DNA of 8,929 nt from Comamonadaceae bacterium (GTDB lineage: Bacteria > Pseudomonadota > Gammaproteobacteria > Burkholderiales > Burkholderiaceae_C), in NCBI GenBank assembly GCA_947461325.1, contig CANHLD010000065.1, positions 1 through 8,929 on the forward strand, read 5' to 3'. Below, piece by piece: positions 1 through 6,396 of this stretch. Position 1 is the first letter of the stretch. Every line of letters begins with the position of its first letter. Below the pieces are notes generated by a model, which saw nothing but the letters and a program-made list of their open reading frames with translations, did no database searches and had not been told where the DNA came from. The position numbers were made by a program, and so were the translations under genes.

Positions 1-663
1 CACCGTAGGCAAGGGGTTGTCTTGGGCATCGATGGTGCCGGTTTTTAGCCCCATATAGACCTCGCCAAAAGACAAAGGTGTGGCGGTCGCGCCCAGCGAC
101 TCGCCCAGAAACAACCATTCTTTGGCAGCTGGCATACGCAGCTTGATGCCTTTGAGGTCTGCCGGAGTTTTGACCATGCGCGGTTCGCGCAGCACCAACT
201 GACGCGTGCCCAAATAGGCCGTGGCCAACACCTTGATGCCCATGCGTTCGGACACTTGCTTGAAGCCTTCTTCGCCTATAAGCCCATTGAACACCTTTTG
301 TTGGTGCGGCACATCGCGCAGCACATAGCCTGCGGTGAACACTGAAAAATACGGTACCTGGCGCGACAAGTCCGCAGCGGACACGGTGCTGAGTTCCAAG
401 TTGCCACGCGCCATGGCGGCGGGTTCGGCGGCTTGCTTGAACAAACTGCTGTTGAGGTAAATCTGCACATCAAACTCACCGGGCGCGCTCACATCCAGCG
501 ATTCTTTGAAGACGGTCCACATTTTGGCGTGCCAGTCTTGCGTCACGGCAGGAGTTGAAATGCGCAACACGTTTTTGCTTTGCGCCATGGCCTGCGGGGG
601 CAGGGCGGCGATTAGCAAAGAAGCCAAGGTTGCGGTGAGGATGCGATGGAAGAATGGGTGCAT
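1..663 (-). CDS. TRAP transporter periplasmic substrate-binding protein (DctP family), partial
   Basis: Reading leftward from an ATG at 663, 221 codons stay open to the window edge, so the C-terminal third (family proteins are usually about 320-350 residues) is missing. The N-terminus is a Sec signal peptide: His/Arg start, hydrophobic core at residues 8-22 and a probable cut after AMA at residue 27. The mature part shows the DctP pattern: an early QIYLNSSLF segment, then a 'LKGIKLRMP' stretch whose Arg in this family usually contacts the ligand carboxylate, followed by 'LGATATPLSFGEVYMGLKTG' and 'IDAQDNPLPT'. By family, it would capture an organic acid in the periplasm for a DctQM membrane partner. 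Those partner genes are not in view and would lie to the left. The ligand cannot be told from the sequence. The Shine-Dalgarno sequence is poor (CTCCCC directly before ATG). It is transcribed divergently from the LON-domain gene. Confidence 0.9.
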   Translation of the reverse strand, partial: MHPFFHRILTATLASLLIAALPPQAMAQSKNVLRISTPAVTQDWHAKMWTVFKESLDVSAPGEFDVQIYLNSSLFKQAAEPAAMARGNLELSTVSAADLSRQVPYFSVFTAGYVLRDVPHQQKVFNGLIGEEGFKQVSERMGIKVLATAYLGTRQLVLREPRMVKTPADLKGIKLRMPAAKEWLFLGESLGATATPLSFGEVYMGLKTGTIDAQDNPLPTV

Positions 664-738
664 GGGGAGATTCTGACCGGATAGTACTGCGCTGAGTCTA
701 CATAGAATGGTTGCAAAGCTTTTTTCATATTCCAATCT

Positions 739-1353
739 ATGAACTCACCGGTATATGACTCGATTCCACTGTTTCCTTTGTCTCACGGGGTGTTTCCTGA
801 TGGCATGCTGCAGTTGCAAATATTTGAAGTGCGGTATTTAGACTTGATCAAACGTTGTCACCGCGAACAACTTCCATTTGGCGTGACTTGGCTGCAAAAA
901 GGCAGTGAAATCAAGGTGCCCGGTGAACTACCGCAAATGCACAGCCACGGGTGTCTGGCTCACATCCGTGAGTTTAAGCAAGTACAACCGGCTTTGCTGC
1001 GCATCATTTGCCAAGGCGGTTTGCGTTTTCAATTGCATGAAGTCAACCCGGGTCCATTCGGTGTTTGGCAAGGCAAAGTCACCTACCAGGCGCAGGACAA
1101 GCCCGTGGACATTCCCGAGCAATGTCAGGCACATGCAGACCGGTTGGGCACGTGGATTGCCACGGCGCAAAAAAAAGGTTTTCAAGACCGATTGCCATTG
1201 TTTACGCCCTACCATCTGGATGAATGCGGTTGGGTGGCCAACCGGTTTGCCGAGGTGCTTCCTGCTGAGCCAGAGCAAAAAATCCAATGGCTTTCACAAA
1301 CCGATCCACTGGCCCGCTTGAAATCTGTGGTGGCCTTTTTGGAAGAGGACTGA
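739..1353 (+). CDS. LON peptidase substrate-binding-domain protein (no protease domain)
   Basis: This 204-residue protein consists only of the LON substrate-binding fold (Pfam LON_substr_bdg type). The diagnostic opening is at residues 9-34, 'IPLFPLSHGVFPDGMLQLQI' then FEVRYLDLI. The 'PFGVTWL' strand is at 46-52 and 'GCLAHIREF' at 71-79. The C-terminal helical part ends with the family-typical pattern W..NRFAEVLP (165-175) and a 'DPLARLKSVVAFLEED' tail. There is no AAA+ ATPase and no Ser-Lys protease domain, and the length is normal for the stand-alone bacterial family. The function of these stand-alone proteins is not established; a role in protein binding or quality control is only inferred. 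It is cytosolic, with no signal or membrane segment. The start follows homology (MNSPVYDSIPLFPL); no Shine-Dalgarno motif is visible, since the upstream bases are pyrimidine-rich. The gene converges on upp with 12 bp between stops. Confidence 0.88.
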   Translation: MNSPVYDSIPLFPLSHGVFPDGMLQLQIFEVRYLDLIKRCHREQLPFGVTWLQKGSEIKVPGELPQMHSHGCLAHIREFKQVQPALLRIICQGGLRFQLHEVNPGPFGVWQGKVTYQAQDKPVDIPEQCQAHADRLGTWIATAQKKGFQDRLPLFTPYHLDECGWVANRFAEVLPAEPEQKIQWLSQTDPLARLKSVVAFLEED

Positions 1354-1365
1354 AAACCAATCGAT

Positions 1366-2004
1366 TTACTTGGTGCCAAATATCCGGTCGCCTGCATCTC
1401 CCAGTCCGGGCAATATGTAACCATTCTCATTGAGTTGCCGGTCAATCGCTGCGGTGTATATGTGCACATCCGGGTGGGCATCACGCATGGTTTGAATGCC
1501 TTCGGGGCAAGCCAACAAACATAAAAATTTGATGGATTTCGGTTTGGTTTGCTTGAGTCGGTTGATGGCCGCGACGGCGGAATTACCTGTGGCCAACATG
1601 GGGTCCACGACAATCGCATCGCGCTCATGCATGTTTTGCGGGACTTTGAAAAAATACTCTACCGACTCCAAAGTATCAGGGTTTCTGTACAAACCGATAT
1701 GTCCCACGCGTGCGCCCGGCACGATTTTGAGCATGCCATCCAAAATGCCTGTGCCCGCGCGCAAGATGCTGATGAGAGCAAGTTTTTTGCCATCAATCGT
1801 AGGCGCCATCATGGCTTCCATCGGGGTTTCAATTTCAATATGGCTGACCTCCATGTCGCGGGTGACTTCATAAGCCATCAGCATGGAAAGTTCGTTAAGC
1901 AAGGTGCGAAAGCTGTTGGTACTGGCATCTTTTTTTCGCATCAAGGTCAACTTGTGCTGGACCAGCGGGTGGTCTATCCAATGGACAAAATTTTGATTAT
2001 TCAT
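1366..2004 (-). CDS. upp: Uracil phosphoribosyltransferase
   Basis: This cytosolic pyrimidine-salvage enzyme converts uracil and PRPP to UMP and pyrophosphate. The 212-residue length is normal for Upp (about 208-212). Clear family signatures are visible: RAGTG at residues 82-86, the PRPP-binding loop 'VVDPMLATGNSA' at 132-143, and the C-terminal uracil-binding signature 'GYILPGLGDAGDRIFGTK' at 195-212. The start at 2004 is supported by a purine-rich Shine-Dalgarno sequence (AAAAGAAG) three bases upstream of ATG and by alignment with the usual N-terminus (VHWIDHPLVQHKLTLMR). The gene is monocistronic in view, without an adjacent uraA permease gene. It is divergent from the ABC operon, and a minus-strand promoter candidate at 2167-2194 would give a leader of about 155 nt. 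The identification is secure; the regulation is inference. Confidence 0.97.
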   Translation of the reverse strand: MNNQNFVHWIDHPLVQHKLTLMRKKDASTNSFRTLLNELSMLMAYEVTRDMEVSHIEIETPMEAMMAPTIDGKKLALISILRAGTGILDGMLKIVPGARVGHIGLYRNPDTLESVEYFFKVPQNMHERDAIVVDPMLATGNSAVAAINRLKQTKPKSIKFLCLLACPEGIQTMRDAHPDVHIYTAAIDRQLNENGYILPGLGDAGDRIFGTK

Positions 2005-2151
2005 GGTCTTCTTTTAGCTGATTTGGATTGATTTTCTACCCAAACGAGTTGCTAGAGCGTATAAATTTGCGCACTGGAAAAGTGCTTTAAATTGATGGTT
2101 TTCCCTTGGTTTGCACGAAAAAAAAGTATTTCTCTGAAAATAATGCACACA

Positions 2152-2162
2152 TTGAATGCAAT
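2152..2162 (+). promoter_or_regulatory. Candidate GntR-type operator, site 1 (TTGAATGCAAT)
   Basis: This 11-bp sequence differs from site 2 at one position. Its core TTGAATGCAA is a near-palindrome (four of five base pairs symmetric). FCD-subfamily GntR regulators are known to bind short palindromes of the TTGTATACAA type, and such a regulator is encoded downstream at 6393-7109. It begins 75 bp upstream of the ATPase start. The link between site and regulator is inference. Confidence 0.4.
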
Positions 2163-2166
2163 TTGA

Positions 2167-2194
2167 ATTATCTTTGTATGCAATCTGCCGTCAA
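2167..2194 (-). promoter_or_regulatory. Probable sigma70 promoter for upp
   Basis: On the minus strand, TTGACG (2194-2189) is separated by 16 bp from GATAAT (2172-2167). Each hexamer matches the consensus at five of six positions. Transcription would begin near 2160 and yield a leader of about 155 nt before the upp start codon at 2004. It is the best promoter-like match in this spacer. One pseudo-palindrome (2174-2184) lies inside the -35/-10 spacer and the other (2152-2162) lies at the expected start point, so a bound regulator should affect this promoter. This is motif reading only. Confidence 0.5.
2174..2184 (+). promoter_or_regulatory. Candidate GntR-type operator, site 2 (TTGTATGCAAT)
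   Basis: This is the second copy of the pseudo-palindrome, starting exactly 22 bp after site 1. That is about two helical turns, so two dimers could bind the same DNA face. It lies closer to the TTGTATACAA-type FCD-GntR operator than site 1. A further partial match, AATTGCAT, overlaps the ATPase start codon at 2221-2228. Confidence 0.42.
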
Positions 2195-2226
2195 AGAGAT
2201 GGCACCCGTTTTGCTAAGGTAATTGC

Positions 2227-3276
2227 ATGGCACTTGAACACGACTCCTCCAACAACAAACTTGAGTTGATCGCTTTATCCAAGCATTACAGCGCCACCAG
2301 CATTGCCGTTGACAGCATAGACCTTACCGTTCCCACCAACCATTATTGTTGTTTGCTCGGGCCCTCGGGTTGCGGCAAAACATCTACTTTGCGTATGGTG
2401 GCGGGGCACGAGGTGGTGACTTCCGGTGACATTATTTTGGGTGGACACCACATCACTGACGCGACATCCGCTAACCGCGGTACAGCCATGATGTTCCAAA
2501 GTTACGCTTTATTCCCTCATCTCAATTCCCTGGACAACGTGGCCTTCAGTTTGAAGATGCGCGGTGTTGCCAAACCCGATAGACACCAGCGCGCCATGGC
2601 ATTGCTGGAGCGCGTCGCCATGTCCCAATACGCCCAGAGATTTCCTGCCGAATTGTCCGGCGGTCAACAGCAACGGATTGCGCTAGCCCGTGCGCTTATC
2701 ACGCAACCACGTGTGTTATTGCTCGACGAACCCCTATCCGCTCTCGACCCATTCTTGCGCATACAAATGCGCGCCGAGTTGCGACATTGGCAAAAAGAAT
2801 TAGGGTTGACTTTCATTCACGTCACCCATTCACAGGAAGAGGCCATGGCGTTAGCTGACACCATGGTGGTCATGAATCACGGACGCATTGAGCAGTCCGG
2901 CAGTCCTCAGCAAGTGTTTAGTCAGCCTTCTTCTGAATTCGTCGCGCGCTTTATGGGCGGTCACAATATTTTGAAAACCTCTGCCGGTTTGGTGGCAGTG
3001 CGCAGCGACAAAATCACAGTCAACGAATTTCAGCCAACCACTGAAAAGCCTTTGTTACAAGCCACCTTGATGGATGTGGAGTACCAAGGCAGTTTCAGTT
3101 TGCTGTCTTTCAAGCCGCAAAAGGACACTGATGAACCAGTCAGTGTCATGCTTGCCGAGCACCTGGTCAACCCTGCTTGGACACCAGGTCGTTCGTATTT
3201 CTTGCAATGGGCCGAAGTCGACAGTCACCTGTTGGGTCCTGGTTTATCACCAAGTCGTTCCCCCATCGCCGCCTGA
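2227..3276 (+). CDS. ABC transporter ATP-binding protein, PotA-like
   Basis: This 349-residue cytoplasmic ATPase would power the importer encoded by the next three genes. All nucleotide-binding motifs are intact: Walker A GPSGCGKTS (45-53), Q-loop Q91 in 'MMFQSYALFPHL', signature LSGGQQQR (143-150), Walker B VLLLDEP (163-169) followed by the D-loop SALD (171-174), and switch His201 in 'IHVTHSQEEAMALAD'. Residues from about 240 to 349 form a C-terminal TOBE-like region, as in the polyamine/iron/opine (PotA/FbpC) class; full length is normal for that class (about 350-380). The start is supported by AAGGT six bases upstream. It is the first gene of the cluster, 32 bp ahead of the binding-protein gene. 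Order ATPase, binding protein, permease, permease matches many proteobacterial PotABCD-like uptake operons of unknown substrate. The substrate cannot be read from the ATPase. Confidence 0.95.
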   Translation: MALEHDSSNNKLELIALSKHYSATSIAVDSIDLTVPTNHYCCLLGPSGCGKTSTLRMVAGHEVVTSGDIILGGHHITDATSANRGTAMMFQSYALFPHLNSLDNVAFSLKMRGVAKPDRHQRAMALLERVAMSQYAQRFPAELSGGQQQRIALARALITQPRVLLLDEPLSALDPFLRIQMRAELRHWQKELGLTFIHVTHSQEEAMALADTMVVMNHGRIEQSGSPQQVFSQPSSEFVARFMGGHNILKTSAGLVAVRSDKITVNEFQPTTEKPLLQATLMDVEYQGSFSLLSFKPQKDTDEPVSVMLAEHLVNPAWTPGRSYFLQWAEVDSHLLGPGLSPSRSPIAA

Positions 3277-3300
3277 CGAATTCAGGTTATTCACTCTGAA
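3272..3300 (+). other. Overlapping alternative hairpins between ATPase stop and binding-protein start
   Basis: Two short stems share the same bases. CCTGA (3272-3276, ending in the ATPase stop codon) can pair with TCAGG (3282-3286). TTCAG (3281-3285) can instead pair with CTGAA (3296-3300), part of the Shine-Dalgarno region GAAGGA (3297-3302) of the next gene. They cannot form together. Both stems are only 5 bp, so the biological meaning is uncertain. Confidence 0.25.
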
Positions 3301-3308
3301 GGAAATCC

Positions 3309-4583
3309 ATGAAAGAAGAGAAACAAGCTGTTGCATCAACGGCAACAGATCGTCGCAATGTGCTCAAAGGCACTGCTGCCATTTTGGCCAGTGGTATTTT
3401 CCCGTCGATTCACGCACAGGAAAAAATCGTATTGCGTTACCTCGGTACCGCAGTGAACCAAGACAAAAAAATCGCTGAGAAATTCAAAGCAGACACCGGT
3501 ATTGAAATTCAGTACGTGGCTGTCACCACCGACGACGTCACCAAGCGCGCCGTCACCGCACCGAATTCTTTTGATCTGATTGACACAGAGTATTTCTCTC
3601 TGAAAAAAATTGTGCCTACCGGCAACCTATTGGGCATAGATACCAAGCGTATCAAAAACGCAGACAAGATCACCACACTGTTCACCAAAGGTGAAGTGGC
3701 TGGTAAAAAAGTTGGCGACCAAGGCACTGCACCTAAGAAAGTCATGTACCTGGAGAAACCAGACAGCAAAACCTTCTCTGCCACGCCTACCCAATACATG
3801 ACCCTGATCCCCACGGTATACAACGCAGACACGTTGGGCATTCGCCCTGACTTGATCAAGCGCCCCATCAACTCCTGGGCTGAGTTGCTCAATCCGGAGT
3901 TCAAAGGCAAAGCAGCCATTTTGAACATTCCTTCCATAGGCATCATGGACGCTGCCATGGTCGTCGAAGCCAAGGGCATTTACAAATACCCCGATAAGGG
4001 CAATATGACCAAAGCTGAAATCGACTTGACCATCAAGACCTTGATCGAAGCCAAAAAGGCCGGTCAGTTCCGCGCGCTGTGGAAAGACTTCAACGAGTCT
4101 GTCAACCTGATGGCTTCCGGCGAAGTGGTCATCCAATCCATGTGGTCGCCTGCAGTAACTGCTGTGCGCACCAAAGGCATTGCTTGCACATTCCAGCCCT
4201 TGAAAGAGGGATACCGCGCATGGGCCGCAGGTTTCGGCGTGCCCAAGTCTGTCACCGGTAAAAAAGCCGACGGCGTGTATGAGTTCATCAACTGGTTCCT
4301 CGACGGATGGGCCGGTGCATACCTTAACCGCCAAGGCTATTACAGCGCCGTGTTGGACACTGCCAAATCCAAAATGCAAGCCTATGAGTGGGCTTACTGG
4401 ATGGAAGGCAAAGCAGCTGCTCAAGACATCAAGTCTCCTAACGGCGACTTGTTGGCTAAGGCTGGTAGCGTGCGCGACGGTGGCAGCTATGAATCCCGCA
4501 TGGGCGGCATCGCTTGCTGGAACGCTGTGATGGATGAGAACGAGTACATGGTCAAGAAATGGAACGAGTTCGTCGCTGCTTGA
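3309..4583 (+). CDS. ABC transporter extracellular solute-binding protein, PotD-like, Tat-exported
   Basis: This 424-residue periplasmic receptor would deliver the ligand to the two permeases that follow. The N-terminus carries a twin-arginine signal, DRRNVLKG (14-21), then a modest hydrophobic stretch (22-32) and a likely cleavage after 'SIHA' at residue 36. The mature protein opens with a strand (KIVLRYLGTAVNQ) and has the two-lobe layout of PotD-like family-1/8 binding proteins: 'DLIDTEYFSLKKI', 'PTVYNADTLGIRP', 'INSWAELLNPEFKGKAAI', 'GEVVIQSMWSP' and 'AAGFGVPKSVTGKKADGVYE', which includes the usual late strand before the C-terminal helices. The ligand is unknown; relatives bind polyamines, opines or other amino compounds. 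The start at 3309 is backed by GAAGGA six bases upstream. It lies 32 bp after the ATPase gene and 17 bp before the first permease gene. The family and role are clear; the substrate is not. Confidence 0.93.
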   Translation: MKEEKQAVASTATDRRNVLKGTAAILASGIFPSIHAQEKIVLRYLGTAVNQDKKIAEKFKADTGIEIQYVAVTTDDVTKRAVTAPNSFDLIDTEYFSLKKIVPTGNLLGIDTKRIKNADKITTLFTKGEVAGKKVGDQGTAPKKVMYLEKPDSKTFSATPTQYMTLIPTVYNADTLGIRPDLIKRPINSWAELLNPEFKGKAAILNIPSIGIMDAAMVVEAKGIYKYPDKGNMTKAEIDLTIKTLIEAKKAGQFRALWKDFNESVNLMASGEVVIQSMWSPAVTAVRTKGIACTFQPLKEGYRAWAAGFGVPKSVTGKKADGVYEFINWFLDGWAGAYLNRQGYYSAVLDTAKSKMQAYEWAYWMEGKAAAQDIKSPNGDLLAKAGSVRDGGSYESRMGGIACWNAVMDENEYMVKKWNEFVAA

Positions 4584-4600
4584 TGAAACGCTTTTGATTC

Positions 4601-5512
4601 ATGACCACACAGCAGACCACCGGAAACAAGTCCACACCGCTGCATATTTCAGCGGGTTGGCAGGCCTCGCCTTACTCTCTGGTGTTTCTGCTGTTCTTTT
4701 TGATTCCCCTGGGGCTGATCGTGATGGTCAGCTTCTGGGAATTCAATGAATATGAAATGATTCCTGCCTTCACTTGGCACAGTTACTACAGCATATTCGA
4801 AGGCTGTTCCCGCTTGAATGAATACGGCGACACCTGCGTCACGCTCAAGACCTACTGGTCAACCATCAAAATCAGTTTGATCGTCTGGCTGGTCACTTTG
4901 ATACTGGGTTTTTCGGTTGCTTATTTTCTGGCGTTTTGTGTGCGCACCACATCTATGCAAACCATGTTGTTTGTGTTGTGCACTGTGCCTTTTTGGACCT
5001 CGAATGTCATCCGTATGATTTCCTGGATTCCACTGTTGGGCAGAAACGGGCTGGTCAATCAAACCTTGGTTGGTATAGGACTTGTGCAGCAACCTATCGA
5101 GTGGTTGCTGTTCTCGGAATTTTCTGTGGTGCTGGCATTTGTGCATTTGTACACCATGTTCATGATCGTGCCCATCTTCAACTCCATGATGCGCATTGAC
5201 CGCAATTTGATCGAAGCCGCCACAGACAATGGTGCAAGTGCCTGGCAAACCTTGTGGAACGTCATCATTCCCTTGTCACGCACTGGCATCATCATCGGCA
5301 GTATTTTTGTCATCACCATCGTCATGGGTGACTTCGTCACCATTGGCGTCATGGGTGGTCAGCAAATCGCCTCGGTCGGCAAAATCATCCAAGTGCAAAC
5401 TTCTTTCCTGCAATTTCCGCTGGCAGCAGCCAACGCTGTCATTTTGCTGTTGGTGGTGTTGATGATCATCTGGGGATTGACCCGTCTGGTTGATATCCGC
5501 AAAGAGCTTTGA
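4601..5512 (+). CDS. ABC transporter permease, PotB-like
   Basis: This 303-residue inner-membrane subunit has six predicted transmembrane segments at roughly 24-48, 91-114, 120-146, 174-196, 228-250 and 275-297. The cytoplasmic EAA loop that docks with the ATPase is at residues 205-225: EAATDNGASAWQTL, then a conserved IIP. There is a long periplasmic loop between segments 1 and 2 (about 49-88), as in PotB-class proteins. It pairs with the following permease to form the channel. No strong Shine-Dalgarno sequence is seen before ATG 4601, so translation may depend on coupling with the binding-protein gene 17 bp upstream. A five-codon frame MKRF-stop (4583-4597) overlaps that gene's stop codon and lies in the same frame as this gene. 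The next permease begins 2 bp after its stop. Confidence 0.93.
   Translation: MTTQQTTGNKSTPLHISAGWQASPYSLVFLLFFLIPLGLIVMVSFWEFNEYEMIPAFTWHSYYSIFEGCSRLNEYGDTCVTLKTYWSTIKISLIVWLVTLILGFSVAYFLAFCVRTTSMQTMLFVLCTVPFWTSNVIRMISWIPLLGRNGLVNQTLVGIGLVQQPIEWLLFSEFSVVLAFVHLYTMFMIVPIFNSMMRIDRNLIEAATDNGASAWQTLWNVIIPLSRTGIIIGSIFVITIVMGDFVTIGVMGGQQIASVGKIIQVQTSFLQFPLAAANAVILLLVVLMIIWGLTRLVDIRKEL
5501..5506 (+). promoter_or_regulatory. Ribosome binding site deciding the second permease start
   Basis: AAAGAG lies eight bases before ATG 5515 but only two bases before the alternative in-frame TTG at 5509. The spacing therefore favours ATG 5515 as the true start. Confidence 0.55.
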
Positions 5513-5514
5513 AC

Positions 5515-6396
5515 ATGGCCCCTGACTACGAACCCAAACGTCCAGCCGGTTATGCCGGATTGTTGGCTGTGTTTATCCTGTTTGTGGTTTTTCTCTACGG
5601 CCCCATGGCCACCATTTTTATTCTCAGCTTTCAAGGCCCCGAAGGGGGTTTGACCTTCCCGCTGCAGGGCGTGTCATTGCATTGGTTTTACAAGCTGGCC
5701 GAAGGGCTGGGCGTGGTTGACATCGGAGCGGCCTTGAAGCGTTCACTGGTTCTAGGCTTGGTGGTCATGTCACTCACCATGTTAATGTCAGTACTGGCTG
5801 GTCTGGCGTTCCGCAAAAAAATGCGCGGCGGCAATGCGCTGTTTTATGTCACTGTTGCCAGTTTGATCATGCCGTCCATCATTGTGTCGCTGGGCATTGG
5901 TTTGCAGTTCAGGTTGCTCGACAGTGCATTGAAATGGTGCTTCGACTACTTCGGCATGACAGGTATGTCGGAAACTTTTGGCACATCATTAGGCTTATAC
6001 AGCTCAGCGCTGGGCGCCCATCTGACTTGGACGCTGCCGTTTGGTTTGCTCATCATGTTTGCCGTGTTCAACCGCTTCAATCCCGCTTATGAAGAAGCTG
6101 CGCAAGACCTGGGGGCGACGCATTGGCAGACATTCAAGCACGTGGTATTTCCTTTGATCGCGCCTTCCGTGGTCGGCGTCGGTATGTTTGGATTCACACT
6201 CAGTTGGGATGAAATCGCACGCACCTCACAAGCCATTGGTGATGTGAATACTCTTCCCTTGGAACTTCAAGGCTTGACCACGACAGTAACCAATCCAGCG
6301 ATTTACGCTTTAGGCAGCATCACTACCTTGGTGTCGTTTGTGGTGATTGGTGTGACCATGTTGGTCGTGAAGATTTTGAGCAAGCGGCGCAAATGA
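5515..6396 (+). CDS. ABC transporter permease, PotC-like
   Basis: This 293-residue inner-membrane protein is the second permease subunit of the importer. Hydrophobic segments lie at about 13-38, 77-98, 108-131, 163-185, 213-231 and 266-287. The EAA loop is at 194-214: EEAAQDLGATHWQTF, then VVFPLIAP. After it comes 'GFTLSWDEIARTSQ', the PotC-class position of 'SLDD'-type motifs. The frame also allows a TTG start at 5509, inside the preceding stop codon. ATG 5515 is chosen because AAAGAG is properly spaced from it and the extra residues (Met-Asn) add nothing. It starts 2 bp after the previous stop and overlaps the regulator gene by 4 bp (ATGA), which implies translational coupling. Assignment to the family is firm; the transported compound is unknown. 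Confidence 0.93.
   Translation: MAPDYEPKRPAGYAGLLAVFILFVVFLYGPMATIFILSFQGPEGGLTFPLQGVSLHWFYKLAEGLGVVDIGAALKRSLVLGLVVMSLTMLMSVLAGLAFRKKMRGGNALFYVTVASLIMPSIIVSLGIGLQFRLLDSALKWCFDYFGMTGMSETFGTSLGLYSSALGAHLTWTLPFGLLIMFAVFNRFNPAYEEAAQDLGATHWQTFKHVVFPLIAPSVVGVGMFGFTLSWDEIARTSQAIGDVNTLPLELQGLTTTVTNPAIYALGSITTLVSFVVIGVTMLVVKILSKRRK

Larger units (their letters stand above)
2005..2226. promoter_or_regulatory. Divergent intergenic region between upp and the ABC operon
   Basis: This 222-bp AT-rich non-coding spacer holds the start signals for both directions. Visible elements are a minus-strand promoter candidate (2167-2194), two 11-bp pseudo-palindromes (2152-2162 and 2174-2184), an A8 run on the plus strand (2118-2125), a small inverted repeat GCACT-GGAAA-AGTGC (2071-2085) and the Shine-Dalgarno AAGGT (2216-2220) of the ATPase gene. 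No open reading frame of note and no convincing sigma70 promoter for the plus-strand operon was found. The weak pair TTGAAT (2152-2157) and TGTATG (2175-2180), spacing 17, would overlap both pseudo-palindromes. Confidence 0.75.

Noticed and set aside
664..738. Promoters in the 75-bp divergent gap before the LON-domain gene (TAGAAT at 703-708, TTGCAA at 711-716)
   Set aside because: No pair of hexamers with acceptable spacing was found in either direction; too weak to annotate.
1549..2031. 160-codon plus-strand frame over upp
   Set aside because: It is antisense to upp, whose family signatures are unambiguous; the frame shows no motifs of its own.
2071..2085. Inverted repeat GCACT-GGAAA-AGTGC followed by TTTAAATT as a terminator
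   Set aside because: The stem is only 5 bp, there is no T-run, and no plus-strand gene ends upstream of it; it lies in the upp leader on the other strand.
3627..4424. 265-codon open frame antisense to the solute-binding protein
   Set aside because: It has no recognizable domain and lies fully inside a well-supported gene; its composition looks like a shadow of the opposite strand.
5509..5514. TTG at 5509 as start of the second permease
   Set aside because: The Shine-Dalgarno AAAGAG would be only two bases away; ATG 5515 has proper spacing.
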